Source of the DNA: an uncultured Bacteroides sp.
GTDB taxonomy: Bacteria; Bacteroidota; Bacteroidia; Bacteroidales; Bacteroidaceae
Assembly (NCBI GenBank): GCA_944320865.1
Contig: CALUJC010000003.1
Coordinates: 1-64,000 of the forward strand
Reading direction: 5' to 3'
Length of the DNA: 64,000 nucleotides
Each line of letters begins with the position of its first letter. Within the stretch, counting starts at the first letter, position 1. The translations under genes and the position numbers were made by a program. Positions 52,680 through 62,085 of this stretch are shown in pieces. A model generated the notes under the pieces. That model was not told the origin of the DNA, ran no database searches, and saw only the letters and a list, made by a program, of their open reading frames with translations.

Positions 52680-53963
52680 ATGTTTAGACTCTATTTGCAA
52701 CAAGCCCTTTACCACCTGCGCGAGAATCCCATCATCACGTGGGTGTCGGTGCTGGGCACGGCGTTGTCCATCTGCATCATCATGGTCATTGTCATCACCC
52801 TGCGCGCCCGCGTGGCCGATTGCGCCCCCGAGGTGAACCGCAGCCGCTCGCTCTACGTGCCCAACATGTCCTACCGCGCCAAGGGAGATGATAGCGGCAA
52901 CTCGGCCAACTCCATGATGTCCGTGCAGACCGGTCGCGAATGCTTCAAGCCGCTCACCACGGCCGAGGCAGTAACCCTTACTTCCGGTAATTATAAGATG
53001 CGCGTCTCCCTGCCCGCCGGCACCAAGCTGGCCGCCGACGCCCGCATGACGGACGAGGATTTCTGGACCGTCTTCCAGTTCCGCTTTCTCGACGGCAAGC
53101 CCTTCACGGAGGCCGACGTGCAGAGCGGTCTGCCCCGCGTCGTGATATCCGCCGGGGTGGCGCGCCGCCTCTTCGGCAAGACGGAAGGCGTGGCCGGGCA
53201 GCACCTGGAACTGAACCACGTGGACTACCAGGTGGCGGGCGTCGTGGCCGATGTCTCTACCCTGGCCAGCGATGCTTATGCCCAGGTGTGGATACCCTAC
53301 ACGGCGGGCGGTGCCGAAGACTTGTCGTGGGGCTACAACCTCATGGGCCCCATGAAGGCCGTCATTCTGGCCAAAAGCCCGGCGGACTTCCCCGCCATCC
53401 GTGAAGAATGCGAGAAGCTGCGCCGCAAGTACAACGATGCGCAAGAGGGTGTAGAGGTATTCTACCGCGGCCAGCCCGACACGCAGCTCGCCCACCTCTA
53501 CCGCAAGTGGTCGTCGGAGCCGGACATGGCGGGCGTGACCCTGCGCTACGTGACCGTCATGCTTATCCTGCTCATCGTGCCTGCCATCAACCTGAGCAGC
53601 ATGACCCTCTCCCGCATGCGCAAGCGGACGGCGGAGATTGGTGTGCGCAAAGCCTTTGGAGCCACGGGCGGCGAGCTGATGCGGCAAGTCTTCCTGGAGA
53701 ACCTGCTGCTCACCATCCTGGCGGGCATCCTGGGCCTCTTGTTGAGCTATGGGGCAACGATAGCCTTGAGCGACTTCCTCTTTGGCAACCAGGCCAATGC
53801 CATGCTGGCCGGGGAGACCACCTTGTCGGCCTCCACCTTGCTCAGTCCCTGGATATTCCTGGCGGCCCTGGCCTTCTGCCTGCTCATGAATCTGCTCAGT
53901 GCCGGCATCCCGGCCTGGCGTGCCTCGCGGATGAACATTGCCGATGCTATTAACCAGAGGTAG
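52680..53963 (+). CDS. FtsX/MacB-type ABC permease, type A, pair 3
   Basis: 427 residues with the type A plan: helix 1 (about 19-40), periplasmic domain with FRFLDGKPFTEADVQSGLP, then three helices. Signature NLSSMTLSRMRKRTAEIGV followed by RKAFGA. Starts 27 bp after the type B gene of pair 2. Followed by the 8-bp array. Confidence 0.9.
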   Translation: MFRLYLQQALYHLRENPIITWVSVLGTALSICIIMVIVITLRARVADCAPEVNRSRSLYVPNMSYRAKGDDSGNSANSMMSVQTGRECFKPLTTAEAVTLTSGNYKMRVSLPAGTKLAADARMTDEDFWTVFQFRFLDGKPFTEADVQSGLPRVVISAGVARRLFGKTEGVAGQHLELNHVDYQVAGVVADVSTLASDAYAQVWIPYTAGGAEDLSWGYNLMGPMKAVILAKSPADFPAIREECEKLRRKYNDAQEGVEVFYRGQPDTQLAHLYRKWSSEPDMAGVTLRYVTVMLILLIVPAINLSSMTLSRMRKRTAEIGVRKAFGATGGELMRQVFLENLLLTILAGILGLLLSYGATIALSDFLFGNQANAMLAGETTLSASTLLSPWIFLAALAFCLLMNLLSAGIPAWRASRMNIADAINQR

Positions 53964-53967
53964 AATT

Positions 53968-54150
53968 TAGAAGTCAAGAAGTGAAGTTAAGGAGTCAAGA
54001 AGTTAAGAAGTCAAGTAGCATAGTCTGCTGACTCCTGCCTAACTTCCCAACTGCTTGCTCCCCACTTCTTTCCTTCTTGACTTCTTAACTCCTTAACTTC
54101 TTAACTTCTTGACTTCTTGACTTCTTGACTTCTTGACTCCTTGACTTCTA
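53968..54150. repeat. 8-bp unit arrays forming a large inverted repeat inside permease pair 3
   Basis: Ten consecutive units CTTCTTGA / CTTCTTAA / CTCCTTGA fill 54073-54150. The complementary form TCAAGAAG / TTAAGAAG fills about 53968-54016. Together they make a large hairpin with a 55-base loop and many registers, ending 11 bases before the next ATG. Confidence 0.85.
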
Positions 54151-54161
54151 AAAAAACAACA

Positions 54162-55478
54162 ATGAACTCTATACTGAAACAGATAAAGAACGAATGGAAA
54201 GCCAATGCTTTCCTGTTCATAGAACTGATGGTAGTGTTCGCCATCTTGTGGTACATACTCGACTGGGTATTTATTACCGGGCGGGTGTACTTTGCCCCCA
54301 TGGGCTTCGATACCGATCATTGCTACGAACTCACGGTGAGCAAGCTCGATGCCAAGTCGCCCCTCTACGACCCCGAACTGACGCCTGAGGACGACATGGA
54401 TGCCTTTATCGAGATAGCCGAACGCCTTCGCCACCGCCCGGGCGTGGAGCATGTGGCCATCTCGCAAAACAGCATCCCTTATAACGATGGCAGCAACGGT
54501 TTTACCGTGTGCGTAGATACCGTGCCGGTCAACACCATGCGGCGCTGGATTCAGCCCGAATTCTTCCAAGTGTTCCAGCTGCAGGGCGTGGCCGTGCTGG
54601 GTGAAGACGGGCGGACGGTGTACACCACCAGTGCCGACTCGTTGGCATGGGCATTACGCAGCCGTCCGGAGGCCTTGGTGCTGTCCAAGAATTTTGTGTC
54701 CGACACGCGCCATGCCGAGTTGGGCTTGCACGATGCCTTGCCCTTGCTGGGACGTTCCTTGCCGGTGAATTTCCCGGAGAATGACTTCCGCATGCCCGTC
54801 ACCGGCATTTGCCAACCCATGCGCTGGAGCCATTTTGATACCTCCGAGCAATGGGGAGGCCCCGTGATTGCTACCGACCTGCCGCGCGAAACGATGATAG
54901 CCTTCGGCAACCCCATGTACCTGCAACTCAGCCTGCGCGTAAGTCCCGATGCCGACGGCGGGCAAGCCTTCATGGAGGCCCTGATGGACGATGCCGACCG
55001 CCAGTACCGCGTGGGCAACGTCTTCTTGCTGGACGTGCAGCCCTTTGACGACCTGCGCTACGTGATGGAACTGGAGGACGTGAACGAGGTGCGCACACAG
55101 CTCTGCATACTGGGCTTCCTGCTGCTCAACATCTTCCTGGGCGTGATAGGCACCTTCTGGTTCCGCACGCAGCACCGCCGGCAAGAGGTGGCCTTGCGCA
55201 TGGCCATGGGCAGCACGCGCCGGGGAGTATTTGCCCGCCTGATGGGTGAAGGGCTGCTGCTCCTGAGCCTTGCCGCCATTCCTGCCCTGCTGATAGCCTT
55301 CAACTTAGGCCTTGCCGAGCTGGTTGAGGTGGACCGCGTGGCGTTCAATGCCTCTCGCTTCCTGGTGTGCATAGCGGCCGCATGGGCGCTGATGGCATTG
55401 ATGATTGTGGTAGGCATCTGGTATCCGGCCGGCAGGGCCATGCAGGTGCAGCCGGCTGAGGCGTTGCACGATGAGTAA
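54162..55478 (+). CDS. FtsX/MacB-type ABC permease, type B, pair 3
   Basis: 438 residues from the ATG at 54162. Helix 1 (about 19-42), periplasmic domain, three C-terminal helices. Type B signature GVIGTFWFRTQHRRQEVAL and the C-terminus PAEALHDE, shared with the pair 2 type B protein. Last gene of the cluster, followed by a terminator. Confidence 0.9.
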   Translation: MNSILKQIKNEWKANAFLFIELMVVFAILWYILDWVFITGRVYFAPMGFDTDHCYELTVSKLDAKSPLYDPELTPEDDMDAFIEIAERLRHRPGVEHVAISQNSIPYNDGSNGFTVCVDTVPVNTMRRWIQPEFFQVFQLQGVAVLGEDGRTVYTTSADSLAWALRSRPEALVLSKNFVSDTRHAELGLHDALPLLGRSLPVNFPENDFRMPVTGICQPMRWSHFDTSEQWGGPVIATDLPRETMIAFGNPMYLQLSLRVSPDADGGQAFMEALMDDADRQYRVGNVFLLDVQPFDDLRYVMELEDVNEVRTQLCILGFLLLNIFLGVIGTFWFRTQHRRQEVALRMAMGSTRRGVFARLMGEGLLLLSLAAIPALLIAFNLGLAELVEVDRVAFNASRFLVCIAAAWALMALMIVVGIWYPAGRAMQVQPAEALHDE

Positions 55479-55497
55479 GCGGAGTGCAAAGCATAAA

Positions 55498-55532
55498 GAG
55501 AGGGGCGCGAATGCAGTTTTCGCGCCCCTCTC
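55498..55532. terminator. Terminator between the ABC cluster and gdhA
   Basis: A perfect 14-bp GC-rich inverted repeat (55498-55511 with 55519-55532) between convergent genes, followed by AATTG/CAATT units. Confidence 0.85.
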
Positions 55533-55559
55533 CATTTTCAATTGTTAATTGTCAATTGT

Positions 55560-56897
55560 TTACACGATGCCTTGTGCCATCATGGCCTTGGCTACCTTCA
55601 TGAAGCCGGCAATGTTGGCGCCCTTGACGTAGTTGACGTAACCGTCGGGCTCGGTGCCATACTTCACGCAATTCTCGTGGATGTTCTCCATGATGTAGTG
55701 CAGCTTGTTGTCCACTTCTTCGGCGCTCCAGCTGAGGCGTTCGGAGTTCTGCGTCATCTCCAGGCCGGATACGGACACACCGCCTGCATTGGCTGCCTTG
55801 CCCGGGGCGTAGAGAATCTTGGCCTCTTGGAACACGCGGATGGCTTCCGGCGTGGAGGGCATGTTGGCACCTTCGCTTACGGCCATTACACCGTTGGCCA
55901 CCAACTTCTTGGCATCCTCGCCATCAATTTCATTCTGCGTAGCGCTGGGCAGTGCGATGTCGGCCTTCTCGCCCCAGGGACGTGCGCCGGCCACGTACTT
56001 CACGCCGGGATATTGCTCGGCATATTCGCGGATGCGGCCACGGTAGAGGTTCTTCAGCTCCATGATGTAGTCCAGCTTTGCGCGGTCAATGCCTTCGGGG
56101 TCGTAAACGTAGCCGTCGGAGTCGCTCATCGTCAGCACCTTGCCACCCAGTTGGAGCACTTTCTCGGCTGTATATTGAGCCACGTTGCCCGAGCCGGAGA
56201 TAAGCACCGTCTTGCCCTTGAGGTCTGTGCCCTTGGTCTTGAGCATTTCCATCAGGAAGTACACGTTGCCATAACCTGTGGCTTCGGGGCGGATGAGTGA
56301 GCCGCCAAACTCCTGGCCTTTGCCCGTCAGGACGCCGCTGAACTCGCGCGTCAGCTTCTTGTACATGCCGAACATGTAGCCCACTTCGCGTCCGCCCACG
56401 CCGATGTCGCCGGCAGGTACGTCGATGTCCGGCCCGATGTGACGGCCCAGTTCAAGCATGAAGGCTTGGCAGAAGCGCATCACCTCGGCATTGCTCTTGC
56501 CTCGGGGCGAGAAGTCGGAGCCACCTTTTGCGCCGCCCATGGGCAGGGTGGTAAGGGAGTTCTTGAAGGTCTGCTCGAAGGCCAGGAACTTCAGGATGCC
56601 CAGGTTTACCGATGCGTGGAAGCGGATACCGCCTTTGTAGGGGCCGATGGCGTTGTTGTGTTGCACGCGGTAGCCCATATTGGTTTGCACCTGGCCTTTG
56701 TCGTCCACCCAAGTGACACGGAACTGGTATACTCGGTCGGGGATGCAGAGGCGCTCAATTAGGTTGGCCTTCTCAAACTCCGGGTGCTTGTTGTATTCTT
56801 CTTCAATGGTGGAGAGTACTTCTTCCACGGCTTGGTGATACTCCGGTTCGTTGGGGAACCGTCTTTTCAAATCTTCTAATACCTTTGCTGCATTCAT
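55560..56897 (-). CDS. gdhA: Glutamate dehydrogenase, hexameric type
   Basis: 445 residues, the usual hexameric length. Substrate region with PMGGAKGGSDFSPRGKS (about 122-138, catalytic Lys), DVPAGDIGVGGREVGYMFG, and Rossmann loop LISGSGNVAQY (about 235-245). Interconverts 2-oxoglutarate plus ammonium and glutamate; the family and context suggest NADP(H) use, not proven here. A consensus promoter lies at 56994-57024. Confidence 0.97.
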   Translation of the reverse strand: MNAAKVLEDLKRRFPNEPEYHQAVEEVLSTIEEEYNKHPEFEKANLIERLCIPDRVYQFRVTWVDDKGQVQTNMGYRVQHNNAIGPYKGGIRFHASVNLGILKFLAFEQTFKNSLTTLPMGGAKGGSDFSPRGKSNAEVMRFCQAFMLELGRHIGPDIDVPAGDIGVGGREVGYMFGMYKKLTREFSGVLTGKGQEFGGSLIRPEATGYGNVYFLMEMLKTKGTDLKGKTVLISGSGNVAQYTAEKVLQLGGKVLTMSDSDGYVYDPEGIDRAKLDYIMELKNLYRGRIREYAEQYPGVKYVAGARPWGEKADIALPSATQNEIDGEDAKKLVANGVMAVSEGANMPSTPEAIRVFQEAKILYAPGKAANAGGVSVSGLEMTQNSERLSWSAEEVDNKLHYIMENIHENCVKYGTEPDGYVNYVKGANIAGFMKVAKAMMAQGIV

Positions 56898-56993
56898 AAC
56901 ATGTAGGTTTTAATGTGATATTGGTTTTAAAAAATGAATCCTAAACAAGTCTTTTTTGAATCTCTTGGTAAGCTTATCTCTTGATTTCGGTTG

Positions 56994-57024
56994 CAAAAGT
57001 ATATATAAATCTCTACTTTGCAAA
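56994..57024 (-). promoter_or_regulatory. gdhA: Promoter of gdhA
   Basis: Minus strand: TTTG (57024-57021), exactly 19 bases, TACTTTTG (57001-56994). Start of transcription near 56988, leader about 90 bases. Confidence 0.8.
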
Positions 57025-57178
57025 CAAATTAGAAAGTTTTTTGTCTATAAAGCGTTAAATTGTTGCTTTTTCCGGTATTTCTATGCAAAATGATAGCTAA
57101 ACATGCTTTCGTGCGCATAAATTCCCATATCGGTTGGTTATTTGCTATTTTCCCGTTTTGTCTATTATTTCGCCCCAT

Positions 57179-57287
57179 CTTGTTCGTATTTGCTACGCTC
57201 GTTCTTCGCTCTATAGAACCGAGACGGGAGCGAAGCAGGTACGAACTTGGTACGAATCGGGTAGGTAGCAGGTACGAAGTGGGTAAT
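57179..57287. repeat. TATAG-centred 11-bp-period element, copy 4
   Basis: Left units CTTGTTCGTAT, TTGCTACGCTC, GTTCTTCGCTC (57179-57211), TATAGAACCG (57212-57221), then AGACGGGAGCG, AAGCAGGTACG, AACTTGGTACG, AATCGGGTAGG, TAGCAGGTACG, AAGTGGGTAAT (57222-57287). GGTACGAA is the reverse complement of the TTCGTACC string in copy 3. It lies upstream of the gdhA promoter. Confidence 0.8.
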
Positions 57288-57502
57288 TCCTTTTGGTAAA
57301 TAATGATAGTATAGTATTGATAAACAGTGATGTAAATATGGAAATATCTTGTCAGAGAATCATCATGTGGCCTTTCCCGGTGTAAAGACTTATAAACTTC
57401 GTTGTAAGGAAATAGTGATTTTCTCTATTTGAATGATGCTGTGCTGCATGCCGTGGGATGGTTTGCGTGATTCCTTGTATGCAAGTGCGGAGATACAAAA
57501 AC
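57288..57502. other. Intergenic stretch without recognised features
   Basis: AT-rich sequence between copy 4 of the TATAG element and the pit terminator. I see no open frame with family similarity, no RNA fold and no strong promoter here. Confidence 0.5.
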
Positions 57503-57546
57503 GCCCCGGGAGGAATACTTCCTTTTCCGAAATATCCTCCCGGGGC
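57503..57546 (-). terminator. Terminator after the phosphate transporter gene
   Basis: GCCCCGGGAGGAATA (57503-57517) pairs with TATCCTCCCGGGGC (57533-57546), followed on the minus strand by GTTTTTG. Confidence 0.85.
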
Positions 57547-57585
57547 ATGGGGATTAGAGTGATGATGAGTGAAGTGTCTGTCCGT

Positions 57586-59829
57586 TTACTTCTCTGTCTG
57601 GAACTTGCGGCTCACCTTCATCAGGTTGGTGGCGTAGGTCACCACGTTTTGTGCTTCCTGAATCATGGTGAGGTACACCATGCTTACCTTGATGCTGCCG
57701 TTCTGTCCTTGGATGCGTTGCAGCTCCTCGCGCTTCAGGTGCGAAAGCTGGCCGTTGAGGTCGTTGCTTCGGCGGATTTCCTCATCCAGTTGGGCGTAGT
57801 CGTTGCTCTCCAGCGTCTGCTGGCAGTTCTGCAACAGGTAGGTAATGTCTTCCGTAATGTCGGCAAACTCGCCCTTCTGTATGGCGTTCAGCGGCTTGAA
57901 GTTGTTGTCTATATGCTCCAGGCACGGTTCGCACAAGCGGCCGATGCTGTACACCAGTTCGCTGGCAAAGTCGTTGCCCTGGTAGTAGTAGAGGCCTTTC
58001 TCGAGCACGGTGTTGTTGTCCAGGCGGCTCATGGCCAAGGTGCCGGTGCGCTTCATCTGCTTGATGAGTTGCTTCTCGAATTTTACCGAGCCCATGGAGC
58101 GGCGCAGGCCGCGCAGGTTTTCGTGCAGGAAGGAGATGACGGTGCGCTCGAAGTTCTCTTTGGCAAAGGCCAGCACCTTGACGAGCTCTTCGCGGGTGTG
58201 TTCGCGCAGCAGGCTCAGTACCTCGGCGTTGTCGGTGCTTTGCATTATCTGGCGCACCTTGTCGCTGGCTTTTTCTTTCTGCTTGCGCTTCTTGAACATC
58301 ACCTGGCTATGGATGAGGGCGTAGACGGCCACGGCTATCAGTGCCAGGATGGCTATGGTGCCCCCGAAGTGGATGATAAGCGCCACGAAGAAGCAGATGG
58401 TGAAGGCCGCTCCGGCGGTAATGAACCATCCGCCGATGACGCTCAGCACGCCCGTGATGCGGTATACGGCTGAGTCGCGTCCCCAGGCACGGTCGGCCAG
58501 CGAGGTACCCATGGACACCATGAAGGTGACATAGGTGGTGGAGAGGGGCAGTTTCAACGATGTGCCCAGCGCGATGAGCAGGCCGGAGAGTACGAGGTTG
58601 ACCGAGGCACGCACCAGGTCGAAGGCGGCGCCATCTTCCAGCGTCAGTTCCTCCTTGCGGAAGCGGGAGTCAATCCACGCCTTGGTGCGCTCGGGCAGTA
58701 TCTTGTTGATGGCGTTGGACAGGGTAAGGCTGAAGCGCACCAGCTTGCGGGCAATGGGCGTACTGCCGAAGCCTTCCTCGCCTTCATCTTGGCGGGCAAG
58801 GGATACTTCCGTCTGGATGACGTTGTGCGCCTTCTTCGATGTCCATAAAGCGTATACCATTACAGCACCGGCGCCAAATAGGAAGTACCACGGCGTTTTG
58901 GCCGAATCGAGCAGTGAAGTCATCAGGAAACCTCCGGGGCCTGCATCAAGCCCGTTGGCCATGTAGTCCTGATAAGCCGAATATCCGGCCAGGGGTACTC
59001 CGATGAAGTTCACCAGGTCGTTGCCTGCAAAGGCCAAAGCCAGGGCAAAGGTACCCATCATCACTACAATCTTGAGCACGTTGACACGGCACCAGTGCAA
59101 TACCTGCATCAGGATGGTGAAGAACACAAACATGCCGATAACGAGCATGCCCGTGTGGTCGTGAATCCAAGCATTCAGTTCGGGTGTCATGAACGAGCTG
59201 TCCTTCAATCCCTTGATGAGCATGAAGTACACGATGCTCGTGGCCGCGATGCCTCCAAAGATAGCGATGCTGTATTTCAAGTGTTTCTTGAAGTTGTAGG
59301 TGAAAATGGCGCGTGCAATCCATTGCACCAGCATACCGAAAAAGAAGGCTATGGCCACCGAGACGAAGATGGCCATGATGACCGTCAAAGCCTTGTCCGT
59401 GTTGATGAGCTGGCCCATGTTGAGCCCGTCATCGCCCATTGTCTTAATGAGCGCCAGGGCAAACGTGCCGCCCAGCAGTTCGAATACCATCGACACTGTG
59501 GTCGAGGTGGGCAAGCCCATGGTGTTGAACACGTCGAGCAGCACCACATCCGTCAGCATCACGGCCAGCAGGATGCACATTACCTCATCGAAATAAAAGT
59601 ATTGCGGCTGGTAGATGCCGTGGCGGGCAATGTCCATCATGCCGTTGCTGAGAGCTGCTCCTATGAACACGCCGATGCTGGCGATGACGAGCATGGTTTT
59701 GAACTTTGCCGCCCTTGAGCCGACGGACGAGTTGAGGAAGTTTACCGCATCGTTGCTCACCCCTACTATCAGGTCGAACACGGCAAGCACCCCGAGGAAG
59801 ATGACGATGCACAGATAGATTGTTTCCAT
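57586..59829 (-). CDS. Pit-type inorganic phosphate transporter with PhoU-like C-terminus
   Basis: 747 residues. Two PiT halves with the repeats GVSNDAVNFLNSSVGSRAA (near residue 23) and STTYVTFMVSMGTSLADRAWG (near 435, in parts) and about ten helices up to residue 510. Residues about 520-740 are soluble and helical, resembling a PhoU/DUF47 regulator fused to the channel. It follows ppk1 on the same strand, so uptake of phosphate and its storage as polyphosphate are probably linked. Helices near 5-25 to 230-250 and 400-510 are clear by hydrophobicity. Confidence 0.9.
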   Translation of the reverse strand: METIYLCIVIFLGVLAVFDLIVGVSNDAVNFLNSSVGSRAAKFKTMLVIASIGVFIGAALSNGMMDIARHGIYQPQYFYFDEVMCILLAVMLTDVVLLDVFNTMGLPTSTTVSMVFELLGGTFALALIKTMGDDGLNMGQLINTDKALTVIMAIFVSVAIAFFFGMLVQWIARAIFTYNFKKHLKYSIAIFGGIAATSIVYFMLIKGLKDSSFMTPELNAWIHDHTGMLVIGMFVFFTILMQVLHWCRVNVLKIVVMMGTFALALAFAGNDLVNFIGVPLAGYSAYQDYMANGLDAGPGGFLMTSLLDSAKTPWYFLFGAGAVMVYALWTSKKAHNVIQTEVSLARQDEGEEGFGSTPIARKLVRFSLTLSNAINKILPERTKAWIDSRFRKEELTLEDGAAFDLVRASVNLVLSGLLIALGTSLKLPLSTTYVTFMVSMGTSLADRAWGRDSAVYRITGVLSVIGGWFITAGAAFTICFFVALIIHFGGTIAILALIAVAVYALIHSQVMFKKRKQKEKASDKVRQIMQSTDNAEVLSLLREHTREELVKVLAFAKENFERTVISFLHENLRGLRRSMGSVKFEKQLIKQMKRTGTLAMSRLDNNTVLEKGLYYYQGNDFASELVYSIGRLCEPCLEHIDNNFKPLNAIQKGEFADITEDITYLLQNCQQTLESNDYAQLDEEIRRSNDLNGQLSHLKREELQRIQGQNGSIKVSMVYLTMIQEAQNVVTYATNLMKVSRKFQTEK

Positions 59830-59989
59830 GTAATATGTAATTTAAAAGATAATTCAGAAGCCAAGAAGCAAGAAGTCAAAAAGAAACGTGCCGTCAGGCT
59901 ATCCCACTTGACTTCTAAATTCTTTAATTTCCGCGTGCAAAGGAAGGCAAAGCGTGTTGCAGGGAAATGTCATACATGTTACAATCGTG
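59830..59989. repeat. AGAAG-type 8-bp repeats between ppk1 and the phosphate transporter
   Basis: AGAAGCCA, AGAAGCA and AGAAGTCA units (about 59852-59880) and a complementary TTGACTTCT (about 59909-59917) form an imperfect hairpin like the one at 53968-54150. Confidence 0.55.
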
Positions 59990-62059
59990 TTACAAAACGG
60001 TGTTTTTCCGGCGCAGGTATTCATAGAAATCGTATTGCGCGCGCGCTTTTTCCCGGGCGGGGCAGGGGGATTTCCACACGTTGTGCCCTTCTGAATCCAG
60101 CCATACAGCCTTTCTCCGGTCGGCCAGCTGGAGGTGGAGCATGTCCGTAAGTTCCTGTTTCAACCCCGGGTGGAGCACGGGTACCACGGCCTCGATACGC
60201 CGGTACAGGTTGCGTTTCATCCAGTCGGGCGAACCGAGGAATACCTTTGGCTTTCCCCCTCCGCCGAAGTACCACACGCGGGCATGCTCGAGGAAGGTGT
60301 CCACCAGGCGTGTCACCCGTATGTTCCGGCTGAACTCTTTTCCCGGCACCAGGCAACAAATACCCCGTACAATGAGGTCTATCTGTACCCCGGCTTGGGA
60401 GGCTTCGTAGAGCAGGTCAATCATGGCGGGGTCTTGCAGGGCATTCATCTTGAGTATCACTTTTGCGGCTTTCCCTTGCCGAGCCAGCGCCATTTCCTCG
60501 CGAAGTAGGCGGCTAAGTTCCGCAATGAGGTTGAACCTGGCCACGAGCAGGCGGTGGAAGACAGGTGCCTCTATCTTGCCTTTGAGCGTGCGGAAGAGGG
60601 TGTGCAGGTCGTTCACCAGCACGCGGTTGGCAGTAAACAGGGCACAATCGGCATAGAGCGTGGCAGTCTTTTCATTGAAGTTTCCCGTGCTGATATAGGC
60701 TATGCCTGGTAACTTGTGTTTTGTTGAAGGGTCACGTCGCAACACGAGAGCTACCTTGGCATGTACTTTCAAGCCGGGCAGGCTATAGAGGATGCGTATG
60801 CCCGAAGCTTCCATAAGCTGGGCGGTGGATAGGTTGTGCTCTTCATCGAAGCGTGCTTTGAGTTCGACGAATACGGTGACTTTCTTTCCATTCCTTGCGG
60901 CGGATATGAGAGTGTTTATTACAGCCGAGTTGTCCGCCACGCGGTATTGGGTGAGCATTATCTTACTTACCGTAGGGTCGGTGGCTGCTTCGTGCAGGAA
61001 GTGGAGGAAGTGTCCGAACGAGTGGTAAGGATAGCACAGCAGGAGGTCTTTCTGTTCCACGCGGGGAAAAATGGCCTCCAACTTGTCAAGCACCATAGGC
61101 TGGGGCTTTCCGGGCAGCTGGTGCAAAGCGTCGGGCAGAGGCAGGCGGCGGAGGTCTTCCAGATTGAGGTGCTTATCGCCGGGCACCAGCTCGCGCTTGT
61201 CTATGTGGTAAGCATCCATCAAGAAGGATAAGTAGTCAGCGGGCATGGAACGGTCGTACACGAAGCGGCAGATAACACCTGTCTTCCGGCGCTTCACCTT
61301 GGTGCGCACTTGTTCGATGAGTTGGGGGGCATTGGTGGCTTCTTCGTCAATCACGATGTCCGCGTCGCGTGAAATTTTGATACAATAGGCTGATTCCACT
61401 TCGTAGCCGGGGAAAATAACATCTAGGTTGGCCTTAATAATGTCTTCCAGATACATTATATAATAGGTGTTCCCACGGTGGGGAAGCTCTACAAAACGAG
61501 GCGCTTTGCTATAGGGTAACTTCATGACGAAGTATTCGTAGGTGGTGTTTGCTTCTTGCTTGGGTTTGACGCGCACGGATAGGTAAAGCCTGTCGTTGCG
61601 CAAGAAGGACACTACCTTGTCTCTGCCTACAGGCACCGGGGCGAGATAGGGCAGTACTTCCTCGCGGAAGTAGGTGCGTACAAAGGTCTGGTGTTCGGGG
61701 GCTTGCACTTCCCTCCGGCTTTGGAAGAACATCACGTGGGCGTGCCTCAAGGCAGGCAATAGTTTTTGTTCGAAGATGCGCACGCGTTCTTCCAATTGGC
61801 GGTTTACCTCGCGGTTTATCTCCTCCACCAGTTCCATGGCCTCTTGCACCGATTCAGGACCATCGGCTGGTATCTTCCCGGTGGCCACGGCCTTGTGGTC
61901 GGCCACGCGCACTTTATAGAACTCCTCCAGGTTTGACGAATAGATGGAGATGAAGTTCAGTCTTTCGCCCACGGGCAGGGTATCGTCATCAGCCTCGAGC
62001 AGCACCCGATAGTTGAACGAGAGCCAGCTGATGTCCCGCTTGAAGTATTGGTAATCCAT
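59990..62059 (-). CDS. ppk1: Polyphosphate kinase 1
   Basis: 689 residues, normal length. N-terminal domain starts YQYFKRDISWLSFNYRVL; head domain follows; the two catalytic PLD-like domains contain PYHSFGHFLHFLHEAA, the phosphorylated His in GLKVHAKVALV and YISTGNFNEKTATLYAD. It makes polyphosphate from ATP. The promoter at 62086 is divergent from that of the phosphoesterase. Followed by the Pit-type transporter. Confidence 0.96.
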   Translation of the reverse strand: MDYQYFKRDISWLSFNYRVLLEADDDTLPVGERLNFISIYSSNLEEFYKVRVADHKAVATGKIPADGPESVQEAMELVEEINREVNRQLEERVRIFEQKLLPALRHAHVMFFQSRREVQAPEHQTFVRTYFREEVLPYLAPVPVGRDKVVSFLRNDRLYLSVRVKPKQEANTTYEYFVMKLPYSKAPRFVELPHRGNTYYIMYLEDIIKANLDVIFPGYEVESAYCIKISRDADIVIDEEATNAPQLIEQVRTKVKRRKTGVICRFVYDRSMPADYLSFLMDAYHIDKRELVPGDKHLNLEDLRRLPLPDALHQLPGKPQPMVLDKLEAIFPRVEQKDLLLCYPYHSFGHFLHFLHEAATDPTVSKIMLTQYRVADNSAVINTLISAARNGKKVTVFVELKARFDEEHNLSTAQLMEASGIRILYSLPGLKVHAKVALVLRRDPSTKHKLPGIAYISTGNFNEKTATLYADCALFTANRVLVNDLHTLFRTLKGKIEAPVFHRLLVARFNLIAELSRLLREEMALARQGKAAKVILKMNALQDPAMIDLLYEASQAGVQIDLIVRGICCLVPGKEFSRNIRVTRLVDTFLEHARVWYFGGGGKPKVFLGSPDWMKRNLYRRIEAVVPVLHPGLKQELTDMLHLQLADRRKAVWLDSEGHNVWKSPCPAREKARAQYDFYEYLRRKNTVL

Positions 62060-62085
62060 ATTATTCAGAATAAGGTTTTATGCAG

